This document shows positions 41,951 through 53,945 of a DNA stretch of 64,000 nt, piece after piece; position 1 is the stretch's first letter; the number at the start of each line of letters is the position of its first letter. Position numbers and translations under genes: made by a program. The notes below the pieces were generated by a model. That model did no database searches. It was not told where the DNA came from and saw nothing but the letters and a program-made list of their open reading frames with translations. Source of the stretch: Artemia franciscana (lineage: Eukaryota > Arthropoda > Branchiopoda > Anostraca > Artemiidae); assembly GCF_032884065.1 (NCBI RefSeq), contig NC_088880.1, positions 27,460,592-27,524,591 of the forward strand, read 5' to 3'.

Positions 41951-43850
41951 GAGTTATATATAAGTTTCTAGGTAACACGTCGCATAGAAAGAATTTATTA
42001 AAATCTCTCTTGGATTACGCGCAGAAACAGAAGGGAAGCCTGATAGAGCACCTAAGTGTACGTATACTGGACATACGATTCACAGGTATGATCCTCAGAT
42101 TAATCACCATTTCAAAAAATATTTTATTATTTATTAATGAAAATAATTTTTCTCTAAAACATCGAGTGTATAACGACTTTGATGTAAACTTTCTTCTATA
42201 TATTTATCGTATATTTTGTCTAAATTTAAAAACTGCAAAACAATAATTATATATTAAGCACTGTTATTAATATATGTAAATTATTTTTCATAGGATAATT
42301 ACATAAGATAAATAAATTCGAAAAATATTTGAGCCATAAGAAAAATAAAATCAACGAAAAACGGATAAGACGATGGCGAGGGGATAAGCACGCAGAAGCT
42401 GTTTTGGAGTTTTCTGTGGAAAATCTCCAACTTTAAAGTTATATCAGGAACTGAAAATTTTCTAACAAGAAAAAATTTGCAAAATTTGAAATAATTTATC
42501 CGAATTCTGTTTAATTTGCCATTTTTAAGAAGGGAGAAAAGACCTGAAGCAAAAAAAAAAAAACAGAATGATTACAGAAACTAGAATAAAGTTTGGCCAG
42601 CGCCCGTCTATTATACTTCCTTCTATTTGCAACAATCTTTGCAAAGCCAATCTGGATCTTTTTACTTATTAAATAAAATAAAAACAAGTTTCTTTTTAAC
42701 TGAAAGTAAGGAGCGATATTAAAACTTAGAAGAAAAATTACTCCATATATGAAAGGGGCTATTCCTTCCTCAACACCCCGCTCTTTACGCAAAAGTTTGA
42801 CTCTTTCTCTCAAATCTACTTTTTAAAAGAGTAAAAAAACTTTAGCGTAAAGAGCGAGGTGTTGGAGAAGGACCGTTACTATATGTTAGGACTGGTCAAA
42901 GTTTGTAACTTGCAGCCCCTCGCACAGGGACTGCAAGTTACAACTTTCTATTTACCTTTTGACAGAAAAAGACTGAGAAATACAGACATAATTTGTCTTA
43001 ATCCTTAAGCCGGCTTAAATCTTATACACAGGCACATATAAATTAAATAGGCTACTTCCTGGCAAAATGTCCTCGAGAACAAGAAACCGAAATATCCATC
43101 CTATTGTTCATTCCTTTCCGGCTCCTGCGAAATCAACGCATTGATGCATAGTTACAGATTTTATTCTTGCCACGTCACAAATCATTCCGATACTTGATAT
43201 GCCATTACAGATAAATCCAAGTCTTAGTCTATCTACTTAGTCAAGTACAACAGTACTTACCTCTTATACCCACCCCACTCAAGAAGTGAATTTAGGTTAA
43301 TCCTAATGAAATATACCTAAGAATGATGAAATAAAATAATTTAGCAAGAAAATGGTACTTGTATGACAGGGCCTTATCCAGGCTTTTCTCGGGGGTGTTT
43401 TACAAAAGAATTTTTTCGACGAAGGTACACAAAAAAAACTGAAAAACGCATAAGAAATTTGTTTATAACCATTTTTGTTACACTTTTAAGAGTCAAACAA
43501 ACATTTCGGGGGGGGGATCAAATCGCCAAACCCCTCCCCTGGATACAGCCTCATTGTATGATATAGCCCGGATCATTCAAGCTGTCCATACATTGACGCA
43601 TTGCAGAACTATTTTTTTTTCGTTAGTTTCTTTCAGCTTGGCTTAAGGTATAAAAAAATGAGAAGTGACCACGACGTAAAGCGAAGTCCTTTTAAATACA
43701 GGGCCTGATTCGGCCAAATCGTGCTCTATCCGGCCTTGTTGCTCAAAAGGACAGGAAAATATTCTGGGAAAAAAAAAAATTTGGACCCATCCTTCCTTTC
43801 AGAATTTATAGATTTTCAATTTCAGCTGAAATATTCGTTGCTTTTGATTT
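41950..43850 (-). repeat. composite repeat module A, copy 3 (inverted)
   Basis: Reverse complement of module A. It ends in GCTGAAATATTCG at about 43840, the mirror of the CGAATATTTCAG start of copies 1 and 2. It lacks the LINE/fold-back insertion of copy 1. Hairpin module at about 42690-42880. Confidence 0.8.
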
Positions 43851-44524
43851 TATTAATTAAAAAACAACAATAATTGAATCAAAAGTGAGAATTATCTTGA
43901 AATCTAAAATGAGCATTACAAATATATCATATAATGCTTAATTTAGGCATGAAACAATCATAGATTATTATATATGAATTAATGAAACTCAAAGCAAACA
44001 AAAATTAAAATGAATAATCAAACAGAAAGATAATATATGCTTTTAAGAATTAACAGACGAAGCATAACACGGAAAAAGATTAAACTGAATAATGTAAAGT
44101 ATACCATTACTGCTACTAACAAATCACTGCTGCACCAAGCCACCTAAGGTCAACAAAAAACAAAATCGAAAAGAAAAATATAAAATTTAATTTACATCCA
44201 AGGTCAACACAACTACGCACGCTCTTCCTCCCTCCAAATCTGTTCAATGCCTCCATCCTTACACCCTCCCAAGAAGTTTTCATTTCACTCAATGCTCCCT
44301 TGCACCTCCCTCGTACCAAAACCAAGGGTGACGAAGAGAAACTACGAAACATCTAAATTCTGTAACAGTGAGCGTCACTTGCACTTCATAGAAAACATAC
44401 AAATATTTTTAAACAGTCTTTCCTTTATCATTGTAGCATTTAAAAAACTGGTACCTCAAGAAATTAATTTCATTATGTTTTAAACATTCAAACGGGTGTC
44501 ATTAACCTGATGTGCAGTAAAAAA
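43851..44524. repeat. insertion between modules A and C on the right arm
   Basis: About 670 bp separates A and C here, whereas on the left arm C (ending 21216) passes to A (21230) almost directly. It contains a LINE C-terminal fragment and AT-rich sequence, so it is probably a later retrotransposon insertion. Confidence 0.6.
44116..44352 (-). pseudogene. LINE C-terminal fragment, degraded
   Basis: The minus frame contains MKTSWEGVRMEALNRFGGRK, SVRSCVDLG and, after a short insertion, DLRWLGAAV. It is a relative of the fragment at 28431-28625, including the same TAGTAG-like tail near 44105. Confidence 0.65.
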
Positions 44525-47106
44525 CACCTTAGTGAATGAATCAAAATTTGTTAATGCACATTTTTGTTATGTTTTCACGAGTCAGAAACAATTTTTTTAT
44601 TTGGGGGGGGGGGTTTAAACCCGGTGAAGACCCCACCCCCTTCCTGTGTACGACCTTGATCCTCAGACTAAAATTTATCTTAAACTTTAGGGTTCATATT
44701 GCCGGGACTTGCGATGTTTTGCTGTATTGCAGTAAAATTTCATAATTTTCAGGTACGTGTTCACCAACGTACCAAGCACAATTTTTGGCCACGTAATGAA
44801 ATCTTCATATATTGAACCATTAAACTAGTGTGTTTTCACTCCCGGATACTACTTTACAAAACGTATTTTCCTCAACGCTGGATATAGCCTTGGGTGATTG
44901 GGAATCTGGTCCAGGGTTCACAATCAACCTCGGAACAATTAGTCAATGTATTATGAAACTTTAAGAGAAATATTTACGTGCAATTGACCAGTTGTTTGGC
45001 ATGCATCTTGTTTATGGAAAATTTAAATCTGTTAGGCGTACACCATTTGGGAATACTGTTCCAGATAATATTTCATAGTGGATTAGTTGCTGATCTTTTT
45101 TATGCTGGTATTGTGACCCCTGTGCCGAAGAAAGGAAAAGATAAAATTAATGTAGTTCGTAGTGACCCATAACTGTTTCACCAGTATTTTGTAAATTATT
45201 AGAGCTGTTCGCTATTGATGAGATTAAACTAGTCTGTTCCATCCCAGACAATCAGTTTGGCTTTAAAAAAGCTACAGCCGTGAACATATCCACCGAGTTA
45301 TTGCAAATATTCTCTTAGACGTGGAAGAATATAAGGATATTGTTATTATGACTGGTCATGATGTATCCTGGGCGTATGATTCGGTGACACATCCTCAGCC
45401 ACTGCTCAGTACCAGCCACCGCGGACTTTATCCCTCAATCCTACGTATTTACAAACATTTGCATAGTAAACTTCATCGGTTTGTTGAAGTGCCAATTAGA
45501 AATGATTTCGTTGTTTCAAAAACTATAATTTGTATTTGGAAAGGTATTAGGCTGGGCGGGGTGTCATCGCTACCATTTTATAATAATACCATGCTAGAGG
45601 CTCAGAAGAAAGTTCAGACATCATTTATTTTCGAGGCTTTGATTTGTCTCTTTTAAGTTATGCTGACGATGTCCTGAACCTCAATCGGACCATTCCTGGT
45701 AATGAGGAAAATTTTGAGATTTTATGTTCCGAATCTAGGAAAATAAGGCTGAAGTTTAATTCCGAAAAGAGTGAAGTTGTTTCAATTGGTATGACACGCA
45801 ATCAGTCCATCCCCGATATCGTTTGTCTTGATGGTCATCCTCTTAAGCTGTCGCCAAGCATAAATTACCTTGGACTACCCATTGGAAATGATCTAAAGCA
45901 TAGTCGAGAACTTTTATTAAGGTTTCTAGGTGCAAAGCTTCGCAACGCAAACGGCCTGCTTGTTTCTTGTAAAGCACGTTATAAAAGGTGTGTGCTTTCT
46001 ATAATTTTTGAAGCGTTTTCTGGGCCCCGTTTGTTAGCTTTGTTGCAATTTTTGGAGTGTTTTTAGTACATCAGATAAAAGAGCTTGTCGATCAATTTTC
46101 TTTTGGTACGCTGAGTTCCTACTGGGCGTACCGATGTGGGCCAAAAACCGGCGTATGGTTTCTATATATGGAATTGTGGATCCGTATGTTGTTGTCGTGG
46201 AGCGTAGATTGCAGTTCGAACAGAGTTTGGATACCTCAAATAATTTATCTAGTGCCTTTTCATAATTGTTATTTCTGATTGATATGTTGCCTTTTGTTTC
46301 CTGTATTATTTTTTTCCTTTTCCTTTTTTATTCCATTTTGACACCATGGTGTGTTTATTGGGTAAATAAAGTTTCATTCATTCATTCATTCATTAAATCC
46401 TTGAGAAAAAAAAACAAAAAAAAAAAAACAAGAAAACCTTCAGATCGTTATTTCTGTCTAACCTTTGATATTTTCAAATTATGACAGTTTCTTTGGGAAA
46501 TTATAAAATGAACATCTGGGTTAAAAAATGATCTCAAAACTTACTTGACGGTTTTTTTTTACAATAAGACCAATTAATTCTTGTTTTAATTTTTTCTTCA
46601 ACTTTTTAGCAAAAACCGTTCCTTTTTCTTTCTTAGTCAACTGACCTGGAGTGGGGCCTAAATAATGTTTATGCATTTTGTTTGTTCAAGTTTGATTTTT
46701 ATTATTTATTTTTGTGGGGGTAGAAGAGGTCATATATTCGCTAATGAGAATTCAATGACCCTTTTTCTGCTTGAAAATTATGATTTAAGCCAAAATGTAA
46801 GCAGAAACTTAAAAACCTGAACTGCACCCGTGCAGAATGGAACAAAGGACTTGGGGTAAGAGCCGAATCGACAATCTCTTTTTATAGCCAGTAGTTAAGT
46901 TTTATGCTGTATAAAACTTGAGAACAAACCGGTTTTATCTGTCTGTATTAAGAAACAATTAGCTTATGCTCAGTGGAAAACAAGTGGCTGGTGACATAAT
47001 ACATTGGAATTATATAATTTGGCTATAAATTTGTACATTAAGGAGGGAAGTAGGTTAGGTTACCCCCCCCCCCCACCCCTCTTATATGTAAATATATAAC
47101 ATAAAT
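44525..47106 (-). repeat. composite repeat module C, copy 2 (inverted)
   Basis: Reverse complement of 18641-21216. It is cut by the assembly gap at 47107 at the position corresponding to about 18645 of the left copy. It contains the second LINE copy. Confidence 0.8.
44940..46395 (+). pseudogene. non-LTR retrotransposon (LINE), copy 2, frameshifted
   Basis: Frames in order: VTPVPKKGKDKIN (about 45113), NQFGFKKATAVN (about 45250), HDVSWAYDSVTHPQPLL (about 45358), KGIRLGGVSSLPFYNN, then SYADDVLNLNRTIPGNEENF (45653 on) with the catalytic YADD intact, and INYLGLPIGNDLK. A last frame (46057-46278) and an ATTC repeat tail (46374-46395) follow. At least three frameshifts separate reading frames and no endonuclease part is seen. 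Better preserved than copy 1 at the catalytic site, but still broken. Confidence 0.85.
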
Positions 47107-47206
47107 NNNNNNNNNNNNNNNNNNNNNNNNNNNNNNNNNNNNNNNNNNNNNNNNNNNNNNNNNNNNNNNNNNNNNNNNNNNNNNNNNNNNNNNNNNNNNN
47201 NNNNNN
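47107..47206. other. assembly gap, 100 N
   Basis: Exactly 100 N. It lies at the end of the inverted module C and before gene-bearing sequence. Confidence 0.99.
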
Positions 47207-47431
47207 CAAATAAAATCTGGATAGAGCCATAGCTTCACTATCCTAGGCTACCCCATAAAGATTCAGCCCAACAGGCCTTAGCTTATTCTAAGGAAGTGTA
47301 AAATTACTTATGGAGACTGTTAGTCTAAAATTTAAGAAAACAATTATTTTACAAAACAGTTCAATACAGCAATTACTTTTCTACTAACCAGTTTTTAAAA
47401 TTAGGCTAAGAAGCTATTTTTACAATTGCAG

Positions 47432-47555
47432 CATGGTAGAGTCCACATTTTCCGGCAAATTCAAAATTGAAATTGAAAACGAGAATTCAAAAACAGCATC
47501 TATAGTTAACGCAGTCGGCCGCCTGTTTCTGGTCATCAGCTATCACTTACGAAAT
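47432..47555 (+). CDS. candidate exon a of an unrecognised gene
   Basis: Acceptor TTTTTACAATTGCAG precedes, donor GTATGT follows. From the ATG at 47433 an open frame of 41 codons begins MVESTFSGKFKIEIENENSK and ends VISYHLRN at phase 0. The next candidate exon, 100 bp on, is in the compatible phase. No family is recognised. The ATG may be internal rather than the start. Evidence is splice signals and frame only. Confidence 0.35.
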
Positions 47556-47655
47556 GTATGTAATTTATTATATGCATATTGCTCGTGTTCACCACATATT
47601 TATTAAGTTATAAAACGTATTAATTCCAATTCAATTGCCTACGTATTAATTTTAG

Positions 47656-47742
47656 GTAACAAATCTACGCCATCCAGTACAGATGTGGGATAACTTTCAG
47701 ATTTTAGCGTTTGTAGCATGCTGTGCTGTGAGACTTACTTCG
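47656..47742 (+). CDS. candidate exon b of an unrecognised gene
   Basis: 87 bp (29 codons, phase 0 at both ends) between acceptor TTAATTTTAG and donor GTAAAG. It begins VTNLRHPVQMWDNFQ and continues ILAFVACCAVRLTS, a hydrophobic stretch that could be a helix. The intron from exon a would be exactly 100 bp, a usual size for a compact arthropod intron. Confidence 0.35.
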
Positions 47743-49266
47743 GTAAAGGATTAATTCATCAAATGGTGTTGACAATATAATAACCATTCATATGTCATTA
47801 ACACAAAGTCATTGGTTGTACAAAAATAGATTTTGTACCGTGAGAGATCATGGTTCTTGTCATATTTCTCGATCATGGGTTCATGGCATCTTTATCTACC
47901 ATATATTGACTACAGTAAATTTCTCCCAAAGGTAAAAAAGCAACTTCATTCTATCCTTATAAAAAAATTCAAGAATAAGTAATAAAAAAAAAATTATTAT
48001 AGTAAACAGTTGTTTGTTTGATGTTGATAAGGCGGGCTCATTTTTCTTTTTTTTTCGCACATAAGTTGCCAGTCATCAGTTACCCTCGCATGCAAACTGT
48101 TTTTGTTTTGTTTTTTGGATTGATATTTGCCGAGTGTCAGTTGTTTTGTGGGTGGGTTCCCGTCTAGTGGTGAGTCGTGGATTTATTTATATTTATTTTA
48201 TGCATTTGTTTTTTTTTGTCAAATAGGTGTGCTATATTGTTATATCAGGTCTTTGTCAATCGACCTTGTGTCTCCAGCTTGACCCTTCTTTTTATACTGT
48301 ATATATACTAAAAATCTTGAATCATTAAATGACGTCCATGCGTCTAGTTCTAGACACTTCCCCGTCAGAAATTTCCCTTTCTTCAGGTCCTCAATGCCTC
48401 TTTCTTCAGGCCCATACGTGATTTTCGTATCAGATTTTCTGAGCTCTCCTTAGGTTACTAATTCCAGTCAACAGGCCTAAATTTTTGACGACACTTTTTG
48501 CCTTTGGCAATTCTTGCTGACTCTCCACATTTTTTACTACCATATTACCTTTTTTATATCCATCCCTTTTTTCAAGTGGTTTAATTACAATATTCAATTC
48601 TTCATTTTCTCTTTGTAATTTTGCCTTAGTTGATGAAGAAATTACTATACCAAACCATAAATCCTAAGAAAGATCTTTATTCTCTTAGATTTCTTGGTCT
48701 ATGTATACTTTTAGTAGTGTCTAGTTTATTTTGGAGGGACGCAATTCCCTGTTTCGCTGCTGAATATTCAAGCAAGTTCAACTGAGGGTCAAAAAAGTGT
48801 TTTTTCTTTGCCTAATTTTATATTATATTGTTTCAGTCTTTTGAATACCTCTTAGGTGCTGCAATTCATCTCCGTGTGACGAAATATAAATATCCTGTGA
48901 AAACATTGATAAGGTATGCCCGAAATCGGAACTTTCTGGAAGTGGATTTTTGCCGTTGACAGGATACTCGTGGTGATATGCTGGCAACCTAGGACACCAC
49001 ATTCCACGTGTAAAAAACACCGTGAGGTAACTGAAAAGATTAGTAACATCTACTATCTGGATGCAGAGGAACATTGAAGAACACATGTTTTAGATCAAGA
49101 TCAGCAGAATGTTTTTTTTTTGTTATTTGATTGCTAAAAAACATCTTGGATTTTTCTAATAGACCAAGCTGAATATTTCACTACGGCGTTTATTGCTTAA
49201 CAGTCAATGACTATACGTTAAGTTTCAATTGTCCATTCATTTCATATTAAAATTTTATCCCTTTAG
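47743..49266. other. putative intron of the unrecognised gene
   Basis: Mostly AT-rich. A minus-strand open frame of 87 codons (48823-49086) lies here, with no recognised family. AATCGACCTTGTGTCTCC (about 48258) also occurs near 3447, so some dispersed repeat is present. Confidence 0.4.
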
Positions 49267-49368
49267 GCTTACCCACAAGAAATATTGGGAACGAAATTCC
49301 GATCGTTCCATTTGGACTATGCGTGCATGAGCCATTGCAAGGATGCTTTCTTGCATTTTAAGAGGTAA
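49267..49368 (+). CDS. candidate exon c of an unrecognised gene
   Basis: After a pyrimidine-rich acceptor (TTTTATCCCTTTAG) an open frame reads AYPQEILGTKFRSFHLDY, then ACMSHCKDAFLHFKR and a TAA stop at 49366. Phase 0 at its start fits exon b. A GTAAAT donor overlaps the stop (49365), so it is either the last exon or an internal one ending at 49364. The SR-protein gene starts only 610 bp on, which favours a terminal exon. Confidence 0.35.
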   Translation, partial: AYPQEILGTKFRSFHLDYACMSHCKDAFLHFKR

Positions 49369-49975
49369 ATTAAATTAACATGGTTGGAAAAAGGGGTTTT
49401 GTTTCATCTATTTCTACTTTATATTCCATTAAATTATTTTTTTCAATGTCATAACAATGAATCGAAAAAATTTCACGGAATTCTTTAAGTATTGGTATTA
49501 GTCTATATTTCCTTAACTGTCGGTCATCTAAATGGGATAATTTGAACTGTGATATGAATTTAAATTCACTAATTTTCTAAATGAAGGTAAGTTAGTTGTA
49601 ACTAAGTTGCGAAATTTTGTTAAAAAAAAAATCATATTTTGATGTTAAAAGCAATGAAGTCGGCAAATCTTTCAAAACACGATTAGTCTTCGACAAAGTC
49701 GGCTAATCTAACCTAACCTAACCTCCCTTTTTTCAATTCGAAAATCAACGAACTGGGTCGAGGCCCTCGGCCTCGACCTTCGACCAAGCTCGACCTTCGG
49801 CCTCGACCGAGTTAGTTAAGCAGTAGTGGCTAAGTTGATTCAATATACTTCGCCATCTATTATCTTTTATAATTGCCCGACTTTACTGTTTACATTATTC
49901 TTTTATCCGCCATTTTACGTCTTTGTATTCCAAATTTGAAATAGCTGTAATAATTAATACTGAAGAACTTCAATT
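49369..49975 (+). promoter_or_regulatory. intergenic region and probable SR-gene promoter/5' UTR
   Basis: Contains three CCTAA units at about 49708-49724 (arthropod telomere-type TTAGG repeat on the other strand), a GC-rich stretch of repeated TCGACCTTCGGCC-like words (about 49745-49812), and CCGCCATTTTACG at about 49910. The last resembles a YY1/Pho-type initiator-proximal site. No TATA box was identified. The transcription start is not determined. Confidence 0.4.
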
Positions 49976-50021
49976 ATGGCGCGGGGCTATTCAGATGCAA
50001 AAATTTATGTTGGGGATCTTG
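49976..50021 (+). CDS. SR splicing factor (SRSF7/x16-like), coding exon 1
   Basis: The ATG at 49976 opens MARGYSDAKIYVGDL and the codon for the next Gly is split by a GTAAGT donor after 50021. IYVGDL is the RNP2 motif on the first RRM strand. This start fits the family: short basic N-terminus, then K(I/V)YVG(D/N)LG. The full product (with exons at 55558 and 58159) is a nuclear serine/arginine-rich RNA-binding protein that helps select splice sites and takes part in mRNA export. At least 124 residues are encoded in this window. The intron position after GDL-G is typical for this family. Orthology to Drosophila x16 and vertebrate SRSF7 is inferred from the RRM plus zinc knuckle. Confidence 0.93.
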
Positions 50022-50932
50022 GTAAGTAACTTACTTTATCGTCAGGTGTATTGACAGGGCTTGATGCTTTTAGATAGCCAGTAAGTCAGGCCTAGGCTAG
50101 CTGATGTGGAAGTTATTAAGGTAAATGTCTAGATAGCAGGAAATAAATATTCATAACACTCTCAATTCGGGGCTCTTTCTAACTATCCTATATTAATCTA
50201 CCATAACAATTGCATCCAAACTCTAGGCTAATAGCCTACCAGAGCTGTTCCTATGCCTAGGGTTGATAGTAGGCCTACCTAGGGAAAAATTAATTACAAT
50301 TTCGTCCTGTATCAAATATAAGCAAATAAACGCACCTTAAAGTGAAGAATTTGATCAGAGGCAATCCCACAGTCATGGCGCCCCTGTTCCTATGACAGCT
50401 ATGGTGCCTAGGGTAGCTGACCTGGTTGATTCCTAGGAGTAGCTCTGGTCAGTACTAGCAATAAGATAAAATCTGGTCCACTTTAAGTTTAGTTATTTCC
50501 TTTTTTTTTAATTAAACCCAATTGAACCTTGAACAGTACAGATAGGGGTTTAATTCTAGTTTAGTACCTTATTGCTATCTCAGAAAAGGGTTAGGTTAGG
50601 AAATAAAACTTTCAGGGATGAGTCAACAGGCTAGAGTAGGCCTATAGGTCAATGTTCCTATTGGTAAAATTATAGTTAATTGACTTCTTGCTATCTCAAA
50701 AAGGTTTTAGGTTAGGAAAATGAAACTTCCAGGGATGAATCTACAGACTAATGTATGTCCTGGAAAGATAGACTATTTTGAAGCAACTACCTCCACTCCT
50801 TCTCCCTCTAAAGGTCTCTGGTCTTTAAAAATATGTGTATTATAAAAGTGAACCTTGCAAAATAGATTTTCTGCTTAGTTGAAGTACAACAAAATAGTTT
50901 TCAGCTTCATAACTTTGCTCTATTCCATTTTA

Positions 50933-51137
50933 GGGTAAGACAACCAGTACTGGGACACTTCAATCACTCTGCCTATTCTTGGACAGAATCTTTGGTTGGA
51001 TTGCAACATGTCTAATACTGGGACAAAAGACAACATGTCTTTTGTCCCAGCATTGGACATGTTGTAATCCAATCAAAGCTTCTGTCCCAGAATAGGCAGA
51101 GTGATCAAAGTGTCCCAGTACTGGTTGTCTTACTCTG
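50933..51137. mobile_element. palindromic MITE, Tc1/mariner-like
   Basis: A 205-bp near-perfect palindrome with ends GGGTAAGACAACCAGTACTG and its complement, arms about 100 bp, centred near ACATGTC at 51034. It is flanked by TA on both sides (50931-50932, 51138-51139), the target duplication of Tc1/mariner elements. Both arms carry CACTCTGCCTATTCT. No protein. It lies in SR gene intron 1. Confidence 0.75.
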
Positions 51138-52539
51138 TAAGGTTTTAATGATATGCAAATACATTTCCTAAATTAAAAAAAAAAACATTGATATGTCTCA
51201 AAATTCTACTCAACCCCCTCCCAGCCCTCACTACCATAACAGTCATGGAAGACAATAAAGAGTTGGCTTGGAGGATGATGCAGCTTGTCATACCCAACCA
51301 TCTCACACACTCTATCCAAAGTTGCTGTTGTGTGGTGGTGCCATATCTAAATTGCTGGAGAATGGTCCTTGAACCATACCTACCATGTGATCACTGTTAC
51401 CAAGTGGGCTTAAATTGCATCTCTCCAGCACTCTCTAGTCCCTATGGTTTGTTGCTTGACCTTAGCACAGTGACCAGATCTATCACCATTATCAACTACA
51501 GAACATCACAGTTCTTGCAACTAATTTGCTCCAAAGTGCAAATTAATGTAATATTAGGAGTTGCATTTTCAGAACTAAAGGCAGAGAAAAAGCAACTAAT
51601 AACTGAAACCAATACAACTAATAACTGAAACCAATACATGTAGACAAATTTCAGGGCCCTCTAGAGGGAGTAAAGGTGGGTACTTAATTTTTATAGTTTT
51701 TTTTTTTACATTACACAGCTCAGTACACTGTTAACCCATGTGAAGCATTTATGCCACACTTTTCACCTTTGGCAATTCCTGCTGACTGTCTGCATTGTCT
51801 GTATACCATGTGAAGCATTTTCCATGCTGTTTCTGAGTATACTAATCCCATTTTTTACTTTTTATTTATTTTGTACTAAATTTATTTATTCAACTATACT
51901 AATTTTAGTTTTTATACTAATTGTATAATTTCTATTCTTCTAATATTGTTTTTATTTTATGGTAATTGCATATTTCAACTGTCCTTTGTATATTTTTTAT
52001 TTGGAGCAGTTAAAGGTACCCTTAAACTGACACATTATTCTTTAGTATTTGCCAGGAGAGAATAGTTCCCAAAAGTGCTAAATTTACTTTAAACAATCAT
52101 AATAACTTAATTTTTTAAATGAGATAAGTAGTTACTGTCTTTATGATTGTTTTAAGGTATCATAATTTCCAGTAACCATTTTCTAGTAAGCAACCAGTTT
52201 TACTTAAAGGGCTGAGAATAAAATTTGTTAAGACAATAACTATATATTTGAAAAGAGATGCATTAAGTACTGTGGTCACCTTAAATCATGTTCAGTAATA
52301 TTAAAACTAATATTTACTCTAACTAATAATGTTATTGTTGCTAAATATTCATGCTATTCTAAATGTTACTGAAACTAATAATAATGCTATTACCCAGTTG
52401 GCTTATAATACCAACTTAAGCCTATTAAAAAAATCCAGCAATCCTCTGTAGACTTATTAGGCTAGCATAGGTCTATATCTAGTCCTGTTTAGATAAAGTA
52501 AAGAATATAATATTAGGCTTTACAGTCCCTACCAGCAGT

Positions 52540-52812
52540 GCTCATTTCTGTTTCTTGGCCCTTCAGCCAATAAGTACAATGGGGGGGGGCTGGGGGACAA
52601 CCATCCTGTGCTTTTGCACACCCTTCCTGTTTACCTTCCCCAGATTTATCCAGGTAATCATTTAGAGCTGGGTCAACTCTGGCTGAGCTTACAGAGTCAT
52701 GCCACTAGCCCCTGTCACAAATTAAATAATTGGGTACAGCAGGATTCTAACCCTTGCCCCCCTAAGACAAAGGATCCTGAATCCAGTGCACCAATCCACT
52801 TGGCCAGGATGG
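52540..52812 (-). mobile_element. tRNA-derived SINE
   Basis: The minus strand begins with TGGCCAAGTGG, a full match to the polymerase III A box (TRGYNNAGYGG type). About 40 nt later comes GGTTAGAATCC, one base from the B box GGTTCGAATCC. A body with ACCCAGCTCTAAATGATTAC and CTGGGGAAGGTAAACAGGA follows. There is no clear A-tail and the 3' limit is approximate. Transcribed, if at all, antisense to the SR gene. Confidence 0.65.
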
Positions 52813-53575
52813 CTTTAGATAGGCTTGTATATATTGCAGCTGCATCAATTCAGTATGTAGCAGAAATTTTATACATCTAATAATTTAGAACAGCCCTAGA
52901 GCTATATTCAGCTCATTCAAGGAGGTTGGGATATAACTGCAAGAGCAATGATTATTATGTTTAGAAAGAGAATAAGATTAGAAAGAGAAATAGGGGATCA
53001 AAATGTAATTTTTTTGGCTCTGACTTCTGCATCACAATGTAATTTTATATCAAATCTACTCCTTCCTTATTATTAAGGCTTAGGATATTAAACAAAAGAA
53101 TCTGTCTTAACCTTGGTAAAAAAAAAACTTATTAATTTTAGTAAAAATAATAATAGGTTCCTTAATTTTGTTGTGAGTATACTTTATTTTGACTATATTT
53201 AAAAAACAACAAACACTTAAAAAAAATGTATTTTACTCATTTATGTTATTGAACCTATTGTAAATCAGTGCTTTGTTTCATTTGTTGGTTGTTTTTTTTT
53301 TTTGCAGTTATATATCACTAGTTGATATACTTCTCAATAGTGAGCAAAATAAATAGTTCCAGTGATTAAAGTAGGAATTTTTGGTAATTGTAGTGCGATT
53401 CCTTCTCTAAACTTTATACTACAATAAACTATCTGTTATTAATTCTTATATTCTGGGGAAAGGAGCCTCAAAACATTTTACTAGACTTCAAGATGAGCTG
53501 CATGCCTTTTCTTGAAAGTCTCATTTGCCAAACTCAATAAGTTTCTGAGTAAGTTAAAAAACTATTTATTTTTAA

Positions 53576-53604
53576 CTAGTTGGTGGGGGCGCTTTTATGT
53601 ATAT

Positions 53605-53665
<61 letters not shown>

Positions 53666-53900
53666 TTTAACTACGTATTCTTCACTGTCCCATTGTCTGT
53701 ACATATAGATTGTCAGGTTTACCGACTCTTTAACACGCAACATATAGTTGTCCATGGGAAAAACAATCCGTATTCTATACCTCATTATTCTAATGATTGC
53801 CCTTGAGCTTTGTTGATGGTGATTGCTAATCAAACATTTTATGTGTCCCCATTGTCATTTATATGGCCCCCTGGCGTCCCTGTTGTAGTTGTGTCCTGAT
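53576..53900 (-). mobile_element. Helitron 3' remnant in SR gene intron 1
   Basis: The minus strand ends in CTAG (53579-53576) followed by host T. The terminal hairpin is partly lost. Helicase-tail coding is visible at about 53680-53835: LAITINKAQGQSLE, then NTDCFSHGQLYVA and RVGKPDN, with stops and a frameshift. A (TA)n run at 53618-53661 matches the position of the one in the 24-kb copy. The 5' limit is uncertain. Confidence 0.65.
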
Positions 53901-53945
53901 GATGTGTTTTTTTCTTTTTTAGTTTTTTTTCTTCTTTTGTATTAA

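Noticed and set aside
48823..49086. 87-codon minus-strand frame within the putative intron of the unrecognised gene
   Set aside because: Composition looks somewhat protein-like, but no motif, splice boundaries or second copy could be established.
51188..51628. 146-codon plus-strand frame in SR intron 1
   Set aside because: No domain, no suitable splice context and no evident conserved motif; probably chance.
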